Shown one piece after another: positions 25,215 through 33,431 of a stretch of DNA of 38,847 bases (positions are counted from its first letter, which is position 1; each line of letters begins with the position of its first letter). This DNA is from Solibacillus silvestris_B (lineage in GTDB: Bacteria; Bacillota; Bacilli; Bacillales_A; Planococcaceae), in the NCBI RefSeq assembly GCF_051967575.1, contig NZ_JBQCJW010000035.1, positions 1 through 38,847 of the forward strand, given 5' to 3'. The notes beneath the pieces are model-generated. The model saw only the letters and a list, made by a program, of their open reading frames with translations. It was not told the DNA's origin and did no database searches. Position numbers and translations under genes: made by a program.

Positions 25215-27485
25215 ATGAAAACAAAAAAATCATTAGTTTTTGCAATATTAATGGTGTTCGCTTTAATTTTCAGTACACCACAATTTGCAAGTGCAGCACA
25301 ATCGACAAATGACTCGTATCCGCTATCGCCAGGGGTAAAGTATTCAAACTACACACATAAAGGTTCAAAAACGAATGTGGTCAATCATTTAGAAGTTGAT
25401 TTAAGCAATTCTTTCACAAAGATCAGCTTAGGTTTGCCGACTCCGGTCAATACGTTGATGACGACGACGCAGCATGCGAATAGTCATTCAAAAGAAGGAA
25501 ACCGGGTAGTTGGTGCGATCAATTCTAATTTCTATAATATGACTGACGGTTATCCGTTATATTTAATTTCTCAAAATAATAACATCATAACGCCAAGTGT
25601 CATTTCAAGCTCAAGCTCAAACTATGTCAGTCAGCCAATCGCATTTGGCATCACAAAAGATGGAAATGGCGAAATTGCTTACTACAACAGTAAAATCAAC
25701 GTTACATATAATGGTGAGACAAATGAAGTGAATGGCTTAAATGTAAAGCGCGCAGATAATGAAGCGGTTATTTATACACCGCAAAATCATAGTTCGATGA
25801 CTCCGAATGGCGGAAAAGGCATGGAATTTATCGTGGAAACTGGAAATACGGTTGGTTCCACGAAATTTGGCCAAACTTTAACAGGAAAAGTAACAGCGAT
25901 TCGTGGCTATGATGATGAAACGAAGGCAAAAATTCCACGCAATGGCTTTGTGCTTTCATTTAATGGCTCAACATGGGGCGATAAATACCGAGGCATTAAA
26001 ATCGGCGATGAAATTTCGGTAAACTTTTCAATCGATAATCGTTGGATGGATGCACAGTTTATGATGGCAAGTGGTCCGTTGCTTGTAATGGATGGCAAGA
26101 AAAACGTGACGATGAATGAATCAAGCTCGCGTGCAAGAGAGACGGCGCCGCGTACAGCGATTGCCATCAGCAAGGACAAAAAGAAAGTTCACTTAATTAC
26201 AGTGGATGGTCGTGTCAGCTCAAGTGCCGGTATGACATTAACTCAGTTTGCGGATTATTTGGTAAGTCTTGGTGTCGATCGTGCCATCAACTTAGATGGC
26301 GGCGGCTCGACAACGATGGGCATTCGCAAATACGGCAGCAATACAGTCGTTTTGGCGAATACACCTTCTGGCGGCTCTCAACGTCGTGTTTCGGCTATCA
26401 TCGAAGCAGTAAGTACAGCTCCAACGACAAATGCTCCTAAACATATTCAAGTTACGCGTGATAAAGTTGGTACATTGCTTGTAGGAGCGACTGTCAAGCT
26501 CACACCGAATTATGTATTGGATGAGCATTACAATCCATTAAATGTGAATGCGAAAGATTTTGTCGTAACTTCGCAAAATAATACAGTAACAGTGAATGGT
26601 TTAAGCTATACAGCAGTTTCAGCTGGTTCTGAGCGCTTAACGGTTTCAAATCAAGGGGCAGCGCAATCGATCAGCTTTAATGTCGTCGATGCACCTGCAG
26701 GGCTTTCGATTTCCGGAGTGAAGGGGCCAGTTGAGCCAAATGCGTCCATTCAATTAAAAGCGAATGTAACAGGCGCGAATAATGAGACGTTAATTTACGA
26801 TGAATCTCAAATCGAGTGGTCAATTGATGGAGATATCGGTTCAGTATTCAGTTCAGGTGTGTTCAAATCAAACGGAAAAGAAGGCACTGCCCGCGTAACG
26901 GCAACATTGGGCACGAAATCCGTTTCTACACAAATTGTTGTACAAGCAGCGGAAAAGGCATTGTTTAAGGACATTTCCGTGAACAACCGCTACAAAACAG
27001 AATTAACGTATTTAGTCGATAATAAATTAATCGGCGGTTATCCAGATGGCACGTTCAAGCCGGATTTAGCGTTAACACGCGGTCAAGCAGCGGTATTGTT
27101 AACACGTGCGTTAGGTTTATCAACAAAAGACGTGGCAAACCCTGGATTTACGGATTTATCGACAAATAGCACATATTACGGTGCAGTTGCCGCCATTGTC
27201 CAAGCAGGCATCATGAACGGTACAGGCGACGGCAAGTTCGAGCCAGGCAAACCGTTAACACGTGCACAAATGGCGAAAATCTTAGTCGAGGCATATAGTT
27301 TAACAGGTACAATTGATGCGAAATTCAAAGACGTCAGCGCTAAGCATTGGGCATACGATTATATCCATACATTAGCGGCAAATAAAATTACGACAGGTTA
27401 TGAAGATAACACATTCAAGCCAAGCGTGGAAGTATCGCGCATGCACTTCAGCCTATTCTTATACCGCACAATCACAAAAGAGTAA
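25215..27485 (+). CDS. NAGPA-type phosphodiester glycosidase-like protein with C-terminal SLH domains
   Basis: A 756-residue secreted protein. AGGAAG at 25201-25206 positions ATG 25215. Signal peptide about 1-28 (ending FASAA). Residues about 90-395 form a NAGPA domain (phosphodiester glycosidase): GAINSNFYNM, FMMASGPLLV, the run APRTAIAIS, HLITVDGR and the diagnostic NLDGGGSTTM (about 358-367). The human namesake removes GlcNAc from GlcNAc-1-phosphodiesters. Bacterial substrates are less clear. About 400-575 are Ig-like/Big-type modules, and 580-756 are three SLH domains (TRGQ, TRAQ, a final SRMH). The gene sits close to polymer-assembly genes. A role in trimming phosphodiester-linked wall glycans is inference. 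Confidence 0.92.
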   Translation: MKTKKSLVFAILMVFALIFSTPQFASAAQSTNDSYPLSPGVKYSNYTHKGSKTNVVNHLEVDLSNSFTKISLGLPTPVNTLMTTTQHANSHSKEGNRVVGAINSNFYNMTDGYPLYLISQNNNIITPSVISSSSSNYVSQPIAFGITKDGNGEIAYYNSKINVTYNGETNEVNGLNVKRADNEAVIYTPQNHSSMTPNGGKGMEFIVETGNTVGSTKFGQTLTGKVTAIRGYDDETKAKIPRNGFVLSFNGSTWGDKYRGIKIGDEISVNFSIDNRWMDAQFMMASGPLLVMDGKKNVTMNESSSRARETAPRTAIAISKDKKKVHLITVDGRVSSSAGMTLTQFADYLVSLGVDRAINLDGGGSTTMGIRKYGSNTVVLANTPSGGSQRRVSAIIEAVSTAPTTNAPKHIQVTRDKVGTLLVGATVKLTPNYVLDEHYNPLNVNAKDFVVTSQNNTVTVNGLSYTAVSAGSERLTVSNQGAAQSISFNVVDAPAGLSISGVKGPVEPNASIQLKANVTGANNETLIYDESQIEWSIDGDIGSVFSSGVFKSNGKEGTARVTATLGTKSVSTQIVVQAAEKALFKDISVNNRYKTELTYLVDNKLIGGYPDGTFKPDLALTRGQAAVLLTRALGLSTKDVANPGFTDLSTNSTYYGAVAAIVQAGIMNGTGDGKFEPGKPLTRAQMAKILVEAYSLTGTIDAKFKDVSAKHWAYDYIHTLAANKITTGYEDNTFKPSVEVSRMHFSLFLYRTITKE

Positions 27486-27503
27486 CGCTAGCAAATATTG
27501 AGG

Positions 27504-27553
27504 AAAACCTTTGCGGAGCTTTCATTTATGGAAAGCTTTTGCAAAGGTTTTTT
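27504..27553 (+). terminator. Strong Rho-independent terminator
   Basis: A long two-part stem: AAAACCTTTGC (27504-27514) with GCAAAGGTTTT, and AGCTTTC (27517-27523) with GAAAGCT, followed by TTTTTT. It ends the NAGPA-SLH transcript before array C. Confidence 0.95.
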
Positions 27554-27743
27554 GTTGCTGAAGCGAAGAGATGCGGCGAAGAATTGCTGTCTTAATTAAT
27601 ACTTTCGAGGAGATGGAGAGGGCAGAGAGGAGAGAGGGAAGAAAACCGCTGAGATGAGTGTAAAACGAAGCAGATGTTGCGGGGATCTATATAAATAATT
27701 GGGAAAGCAAATTTAATGGCGTATATTGGAATTTAGTTGCGTG
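27554..27743. other. Intergenic stretch before array C
   Basis: Purine-rich sequence (GAGATGGAGAGGGCAGAG region near 27610) with no ORF, promoter or hairpin that I can support. Confidence 0.4.
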
Positions 27744-28333
27744 AAAATAGAACGATCTGCGGATATTAGTCACTTCCATATTTTAGAAGTAGGACATTTT
27801 GGCTTGAAAGTAGAACAAAGTATGTGAAAAGTAGAACTTCTGGGCGTGAAAGTGGAAGTCTCGCGAGCGAAGGTAGAACATCACCCGCCGAAAGTAGAAC
27901 TTCCGAGCGCGAAAGTAGAACAGTTTCCGTCGAAAGTAGAAAATTTCAGCCGGAAAGTGGAAGTACGGCCGCTCCCTGGGCGAAAGTAGAACTCCCGTGG
28001 GCGAAAGTAGAACATCGCCTGCCGAAAGTAGAACTTCCGAGCGCGAAAGTAGAACATCGTGCGTGAAAAGTAGAACAATTTCCGTCAAAAGTAGAAAATT
28101 TCATCCGGAAAGTAGAAGTACCGCCGTTCCCCGGGCGAAAGTAGAACATCGTGGGTGAAAGTAGAACATCGCCCGCCGAAAGTAGAACTCCCGTGCACGA
28201 AAGTGGAACATCGTGCGTGAAAAGTAGAACAATTTCCGTCAAAAGTAGAAAATTTCAGCCGGAAAGTGGAAGTCCCCCCGCTCCCCAGGCGAAAGTAGAA
28301 CATCCGAGCATGAAAGTAGAACCCTCCACCCGC
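27744..28333 (+). repeat. Repeat array C: 21-bp pitch core AAAGTAGAAC in about 155-bp superunits
   Basis: Cores start at 27744, 27807, 27828, 27849, 27870, 27891, 27912, 27933, 27954, then 27983 and on at 21-bp steps to 28313. Three units are 29 bp (starting 27954, 28109, 28263) and one is 20 bp (28138). The 29-bp units recur at 155 and 154 bp, so the superunit is one 29-bp unit plus six of 21. The left end has the same signature as arrays A and B: a unit ending GCGGAT followed by ATTAGTCACTTCCAT. The last units end 14 bases from the stop codon of the convergent NERD gene. The core orientation is the same as in A and B. Confidence 0.95.
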
Positions 28334-28347
28334 GGGGCCAAACGACT

Positions 28348-29298
28348 TCAACGTATTTGTCCCGAAATATTTTCAGGTATCAAATAATAAACGCCGCGCC
28401 CACTGCCGAACTGTTCTAATTGCAAACGATTGAGAAGTTTTGACGCGACTGCTTTACATTCGATTCCAACAAATGCTCTCAGTTCACGATTTGTAATGCG
28501 ATTGCTAATTAAAATACGGTATTGATGCAACGCTAAAAATATAGCATCCTTGCTTTTTTCGCCGCATTGCAGGCAAACCCACAGTCCCCGGTTATAGCGC
28601 ATCACATGTTGAAAATGGCATTTCTCGCAAAGTACGCCATTACGAAGGCGATGAATTCCCACTTTTACTTTTCTCCTGGGAGGCAGCCTGCAAGATAATG
28701 CCGATAATTTATTGGCTAAATCATTTAGATCGACATTTACCATTTCATATTTTTTGTATAGTTCTTCCAAAAACTGAGGCATGCCACTCAAATGAATGAT
28801 AGGGGAATTGTTTAGGGACTGGTCTAGCTTTGTGCGAATATTGGCGTTAACGACGATAAATAGAACTGGAAGCTGAATTCCCCAATTCTCGAGCCAATTC
28901 GATAAAAATAATTGATGCCGGAAAGCTTGGTCGAATGGATTTGGAAAGTTTTCTAAAATGCCTTCTTCAGTTTGGCGTGAAAATTCATGAAATGCCGGTT
29001 TATAAAATAAAGTGCCGGATATTTGTTTAACTTCGACGATGAGAAGAAATCTGGTCGTTAAAATGAGTGCATCGATTTGATGGGAAAAACCTTTATCATT
29101 TATACATTCGAAATTATAAAGGACTTTTGCATCTTCTTTGAAATGATAATCTGCCAATGTTCTTTGTAATTTTTCTTCACCGACAATACCTGCCTGCATT
29201 CGGTAATATTCATCCTGTATATGAGGGAAATCCCCATCGTCTATCAATAATCGGGAAACAAGGGCTTCAACATAATAGAAGTTTTCTGATTTATGCAT
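28348..29298 (-). CDS. NERD-domain (nuclease-related) protein with zinc ribbon and winged-helix-like C-terminus
   Basis: A 316-residue cytoplasmic protein on the minus strand. I use ATG 29298 (MHKSENFYYVEAL) because AGAGGTG precedes it closely; the longer in-frame extension has no such site. Residues about 35-150 fit a NERD domain, with the PD-(D/E)xK-like core QIDALI then LIVEVKQ, suggesting a possible nuclease fold. Residues about 225-252 hold two CxxC pairs (CEKC and CLQC) forming a zinc ribbon. The C-terminus (about 262-312, ITNRELRAFVG to GRGVYYLIP) looks like a winged helix. The protein could therefore bind DNA. Its stop lies 14 bases from array C. It is the only non-surface gene next to an array, so a link is worth testing, though NERD proteins are widespread and this may be coincidence. 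Confidence 0.85.
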   Translation of the reverse strand: MHKSENFYYVEALVSRLLIDDGDFPHIQDEYYRMQAGIVGEEKLQRTLADYHFKEDAKVLYNFECINDKGFSHQIDALILTTRFLLIVEVKQISGTLFYKPAFHEFSRQTEEGILENFPNPFDQAFRHQLFLSNWLENWGIQLPVLFIVVNANIRTKLDQSLNNSPIIHLSGMPQFLEELYKKYEMVNVDLNDLANKLSALSCRLPPRRKVKVGIHRLRNGVLCEKCHFQHVMRYNRGLWVCLQCGEKSKDAIFLALHQYRILISNRITNRELRAFVGIECKAVASKLLNRLQLEQFGSGRGVYYLIPENISGQIR

Positions 29299-29603
29299 AA
29301 ATTCACCTCTATTTGCAATGTATAGGAAAAGTCTACTTCCTGCAAATGGTACAAAAAAGCAAAATTCTCCATGATTTATTGTTAAAAACGTCAAAATGAA
29401 ACCAATACTAATTTTAAACCGTCAATAAAATGGAAAATCACAAATTTTTTTAAATTAAAATGATAAATTTTTACTATAGAAATGAAATGATCTTATTCCC
29501 GATAATATCGTTTCAAACTGACATTATGCTATACTTGAATTAAGGATAATAGCATAAAACACATCTGCTCAAGAGGTGTTTTCAAAAGAAAAATGAAATA
29601 AGC

Positions 29604-29632
29604 CAAGCGCCTTGAAACGCTTGATTCAAAGG
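29604..29632 (+). promoter_or_regulatory. Possible small hairpin/pseudoknot covering the csaB-like ribosome binding site
   Basis: CAAGCG (29604-29609) pairs with CGCTTG (29618-29623). The loop CCTTGAA (29610-29616) is complementary to TTCAAAGG (29625-29632, one bulged A), which contains the start of the Shine-Dalgarno AAAGGA. The two pairings together would be an H-type pseudoknot sequestering the site. It is short and the connecting loops are nearly zero, so it may be chance. The remainder of 29299-29644 holds no promoter I can support. Confidence 0.3.
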
Positions 29633-29644
29633 ATGAATGCATAG

Positions 29645-30790
29645 ATGAAAATTGGAATAGTCGGCAATTACGGAAATGATAATAATGGGGACGAGGCGAT
29701 ATTGCTAAGTATTATCCGCCAGCTTCAGAAAGTTTTTCAGGTGGATACGAAAAATATTACAGTATTCAGCAATAACCCTCAGCAAACGTCAGAACGTTAT
29801 AATGTACAAAGCTATCCGCTATATTACAAAAATGGCAATGCAGTGAAAACGTTCATAAAAACATATAAAGAGAATTCAAAAGTAGTGAAAAATCTGGATT
29901 TTGTCGTTATTGGCGGCGGCGGTATTTTAATGGATCTTTACAAGCGGGAAGCCCCATTATATGGCTCGTACGCAATGATGGCGAAAAACAACAATATTCC
30001 ATATATCGTGTATGGCTGTGGAGCCGGACCTCTCAATACAGGGTTAGGGAAATGGTTTATCCGCTATATGGCAAAACATGCGCAAAATATTTCCGTGCGT
30101 GATCCCCAATCAGAACAGCTGTTGAAAACAATTGGGGTAAAACGCGAAGTGCATGTTATCGGAGATCCTGCATTTAGTTTGGAAGTAGAACGTTCACATT
30201 ATAGTGAAAAACCAATATCGGTCGGTGTAACAGCAGTCCCGTATTATAACGCCTCGTATTGGCCAACTGGTGATGAAGCGAAATATGAAAATTACATTGA
30301 TGGCATGTCAAAGAACCTGGATCGTTTAATCGAGGAACATCATGTCGAAATTACATTTTTCGCGACGAAATACCCGCAAGATGCGGATGTTACAAAAGAT
30401 ATTCAAGCGAAAATGAAGCATCCGCAAAATACGAAAATTATCGATGAGAATTTGCCGCCGCAGCGTATATTACATATTACGTCAACATTTGATGTGTTAG
30501 TAGGTACACGACTTCATTCATTAATATTGGCGACGGATGCGAAAACTCCGATTATCGGCGTGTCATATCATGTAAAGGTAAATGACTTTTTGCAAATGGC
30601 GGGATTAGGCAACTACTCTTTGCCGATTGATGAGCTACATGAATCGGATGAAAAATTTGCGATGCTCTTCAACAATATGGCTGTAGATTGGCAAGGTGCG
30701 CAAAATTTGGCGTCGCGCACAAATACGTCGTTTAAAGAAAAATCAGCATTAGGAGAGCAGCTTTTAAAAGAAGGTGCTGAAAGATCATGA
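29645..30790 (+). CDS. csaB: Polysaccharide pyruvyl transferase, CsaB-like
   Basis: A 381-residue cytoplasmic enzyme of the polysaccharide pyruvyl transferase family. Visible hallmarks are the N-terminal GNYGNDNNGDEAIL, the glycine-rich VIGGGGILMD (about 92-101), GDPAF, and the late GTRLHSLILA (about 287-296) with the conserved Arg-His. CsaB adds a ketal pyruvate, from phosphoenolpyruvate, to secondary cell wall polymer, and that group is the ligand for SLH domains. With nine SLH proteins in this window the CsaB role is likely. However, related enzymes modify exopolysaccharides, and the sequence alone does not separate them. AAAGGA at 29628-29633 is the ribosome binding site. The stop overlaps the next start by four bases (ATGA), showing translational coupling in an operon. 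Confidence 0.82.
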   Translation: MKIGIVGNYGNDNNGDEAILLSIIRQLQKVFQVDTKNITVFSNNPQQTSERYNVQSYPLYYKNGNAVKTFIKTYKENSKVVKNLDFVVIGGGGILMDLYKREAPLYGSYAMMAKNNNIPYIVYGCGAGPLNTGLGKWFIRYMAKHAQNISVRDPQSEQLLKTIGVKREVHVIGDPAFSLEVERSHYSEKPISVGVTAVPYYNASYWPTGDEAKYENYIDGMSKNLDRLIEEHHVEITFFATKYPQDADVTKDIQAKMKHPQNTKIIDENLPPQRILHITSTFDVLVGTRLHSLILATDAKTPIIGVSYHVKVNDFLQMAGLGNYSLPIDELHESDEKFAMLFNNMAVDWQGAQNLASRTNTSFKEKSALGEQLLKEGAERS

Positions 30791-31875
30791 AGAAAGCTTT
30801 AGTCATTAGCAATATGTATCCATCAAAGGAGCATTTAGCTTACGGCATTTTTGTTAAAAATCAAGTCGAACAGCTTGAACAAGAGGGCATCGAAACACTG
30901 CTCGCTGTGAACACGAATCCAGCTACAGGAAAGAAAAATGTGCTGCTGAAATATTTGAAATGGGCGCAAAATTTTATGCGTGTATTCCGTGCAAACAAGC
31001 GCAATATTTCGCTTACACATAGTCATTACGTTTTTCCTAGCGGGCTTTTCAGCTATTATTTAAAAAAGCGCTACAATATTCCGTACATCGTAACAGCTCA
31101 CGGTGGCGATATTAATAAAATGGCGAAAAAAAGCGGGCAAATCCGGCAGTTCACCGAGAAAATTCTGCAATCAGCCGACCATGTCATTGCTGTAGGGGAA
31201 GAGCTTGCAACAACGATCGAAACAGTTTTTAATGTTGCAAGCGACAAAATTACGGTCATGAGCATGGGAATCGACCGCACTGTTTTCAAGGAAGCGCCAG
31301 ACAAAAAGCAGTATGCCACACAACTCGGAATGGATCCGGAAAAAACGAATTTTTTATTTGTCGGCAATATTATCCGGGAAAAGGGTGTAGGTGAGCTCGT
31401 ACAAGCATTTACTAAATTGTCCGAAAGCATGCCAGGCAAAGCGGCACTTTATTGCGTAGGTTCAACGAAAGATGCGAACTTTACAAATGAAGTGAAGGAG
31501 CTTGCAAAAGGGAATGCTGCGATTCACTTTATCGAGCCAATGCCGCAGCATGAATTAGCGCATTATTTCCAGGCTGCGGATGTATTCGTGCTGCCTTCTT
31601 ATATTGAGGGGCTTGGTTTAGTCGCATTGGAGGCGATGAGCTGCGGGACACCGGTAATAGCATCTGATGTTGGGGGCTTGCATTATATGCTGGCAGATGG
31701 TGTGGGGGTATTAGTGCCGCCAAAAGATGCGATACTGCTTCAGCTTGCGCTTGAAAATGCAGTGAAAGAGGGCATCCCGGTAAATGAGGCACGTGTAAAT
31801 GAGCTTCTTGAAACACATGATTCCAAAAATATCATCGCGCGTTTAAAAGATCTTTACACAATATACGCAAAATAA
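30787..31875 (+). CDS. Glycosyltransferase family 4 (group 1) protein
   Basis: A 362-residue GT-B fold glycosyltransferase. The N-terminal half has ISNMYPSKEHLAYGIFV and TAHGGDINKM typical of GT4 enzymes; the C-terminal Rossmann half has FVGNIIREKGVGELVQAF and the donor-binding EGLGLVALEAMSCGTPVIAS with its E-x7-E pattern. It uses a nucleotide sugar to extend a glycan on the cytoplasmic side. It overlaps the upstream pyruvyl transferase by four bases and precedes a flippase by 31 bases, so the three genes form one operon for a surface polymer. Donor and acceptor cannot be deduced. Confidence 0.92.
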   Translation: MKKALVISNMYPSKEHLAYGIFVKNQVEQLEQEGIETLLAVNTNPATGKKNVLLKYLKWAQNFMRVFRANKRNISLTHSHYVFPSGLFSYYLKKRYNIPYIVTAHGGDINKMAKKSGQIRQFTEKILQSADHVIAVGEELATTIETVFNVASDKITVMSMGIDRTVFKEAPDKKQYATQLGMDPEKTNFLFVGNIIREKGVGELVQAFTKLSESMPGKAALYCVGSTKDANFTNEVKELAKGNAAIHFIEPMPQHELAHYFQAADVFVLPSYIEGLGLVALEAMSCGTPVIASDVGGLHYMLADGVGVLVPPKDAILLQLALENAVKEGIPVNEARVNELLETHDSKNIIARLKDLYTIYAK

Positions 31876-31906
31876 AGTAACTGTAACTAAAGGATTGTGA
31901 TAAGCG

Positions 31907-33424
31907 TTGAAAGGAATTTTAAAAATAATAGGGGCGGTTGCCGTTATTAATATATTAGCCCGATTAGTAGGCTTTGCCCGTGAAACCTATATTGGGATTC
32001 AATTTGGTACAACCGTATATTCAGATAGCATTACTAATGCTTATACAATCCCGAACTTTTTATATTTAGTAATTGGCGGGGCGTTTACGACGGCGTTTAT
32101 CTCGATATACCATAAGACGTCATCGAGTATTACCGAATATATACGACGGACTTTTACGACAATTGCCATTACGATTACACTTGTCGTCATTTTGTTCATG
32201 GCATTGGCAGATCCGATTTTAATGCAGTTTTTCCATGCGAAAGATGGGTTAGAGTATGAAATCCTGCGCTCGCTTTACTATTGGATGATGCCATCGACGA
32301 TTATGCTTGTGTTATCGACATGGATGAGCGGTATTTTAAACGTACAAGGGCGCTACCATTTATCGGCATTTTCGGTGTTAATTTATAACGGATCATTTCT
32401 GCTCGTATCGGTTGTGCTGTCCATTATTATGGGGCCGATCGGAATGGGAATCGGGGCATTGGTTGGTGCGGTTTGTATGTTCCTGTTTCTTGTGTATGGC
32501 GTACGGGATGTAAAGGAAATGTCGTTTAAGCCGAGCATTAAACAGTCCGAAGACCAAAAAATGCTTTGGAAAGTGGCGCTCCCGATTATGCTCGGCGGCG
32601 CGACGGCACAGCTTTATATACTCATTCAGAGCTTCTTTTCAGCAATGCTTGAAGAAGGGGTTCGGTCGGCGATGAACTATGCGACAAAAATGTCACAGTT
32701 CCCGCAAGCAATTTTAATGACTGCTGTAACGACTGTTATTTTCCCGTTACTTAGCAAAAAAGAGGGCGATGGGGATACAGAGTCTGTCAAAGCGCTTTAT
32801 ACTCGCGGTATGCGCTTATTGTATTTGCTCGTATTGCCTGTTTCCGTGTTCTTCTATTTCCAGGCGGAAGGTATTGTGCGTATTATATTCGAGTATAATA
32901 AATTTGATGCGGAGTCAACAGCGATTACCGCACCACTGCTGCAATTATTCAGTACGACGATGTTCTTCTTAGCGGCAAATACGTATATTACACGATTCTA
33001 TTATGCGAAGGGCAACTCTGTCCTGCCGATGGTTTTCAGTATTTTAACGGTATTTGGCGTGAATATTGCGGTCGTCTTGGCGACAATTGATGGATTGGGT
33101 GCAAATGCGGTAGCACTCGGGACACTGGTGAGTGCCATCGTGAACTTCCTTTTACTCATTATCGTCCTGCATAGTAAATATGGGCTGAAGCTAGTTAACA
33201 GCAATATCGGACAATTTATAAAGCTCGCAGCGATTGGGATTTTGTTTAACGCGGTAAACTGGGCGATTGCCGAATGGATTGTGTTTGATCAAAAATGGAT
33301 TCATATATTGCTCACTTTTGCTATTGCTTCCGTTAGTTATTTTGTTTTACTATTCGCCTTCAAAATGGACGAACTACAGCAATTTGTAAGTAAAGTGAAA
33401 GGGAAAGTATTGCGTAAAAAGTGA
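31907..33424 (+). CDS. MurJ/MviN-type lipid-linked glycan flippase
   Basis: A 505-residue membrane protein with about 13-14 hydrophobic segments. The N-terminal ARLVGFAREYT-like stretch (actual RLVGFARETYIGIQFGT) and PNFLYLVIGGAFTTAFISIY match the MurJ/MviN family, which flips undecaprenyl-linked precursors across the membrane. The start is TTG 31907, with AAAGGA 12 bases upstream. It is the last gene of the pyruvyl transferase-glycosyltransferase operon. Lipid II flipping is the textbook role, but in this setting a dedicated substrate (pyruvylated wall polymer precursor) is possible. I therefore do not assign murJ as a symbol. Confidence 0.88.
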   Translation: MKGILKIIGAVAVINILARLVGFARETYIGIQFGTTVYSDSITNAYTIPNFLYLVIGGAFTTAFISIYHKTSSSITEYIRRTFTTIAITITLVVILFMALADPILMQFFHAKDGLEYEILRSLYYWMMPSTIMLVLSTWMSGILNVQGRYHLSAFSVLIYNGSFLLVSVVLSIIMGPIGMGIGALVGAVCMFLFLVYGVRDVKEMSFKPSIKQSEDQKMLWKVALPIMLGGATAQLYILIQSFFSAMLEEGVRSAMNYATKMSQFPQAILMTAVTTVIFPLLSKKEGDGDTESVKALYTRGMRLLYLLVLPVSVFFYFQAEGIVRIIFEYNKFDAESTAITAPLLQLFSTTMFFLAANTYITRFYYAKGNSVLPMVFSILTVFGVNIAVVLATIDGLGANAVALGTLVSAIVNFLLLIIVLHSKYGLKLVNSNIGQFIKLAAIGILFNAVNWAIAEWIVFDQKWIHILLTFAIASVSYFVLLFAFKMDELQQFVSKVKGKVLRKK

Positions 33425-33431
33425 AAAAAGG

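Noticed and set aside
27783..28387. ORFs in array C on both strands
   Set aside because: Low-complexity by-products of the 21-bp pitch. Superunits of 155 and 154 bp do not keep frame, and no start signals are seen.
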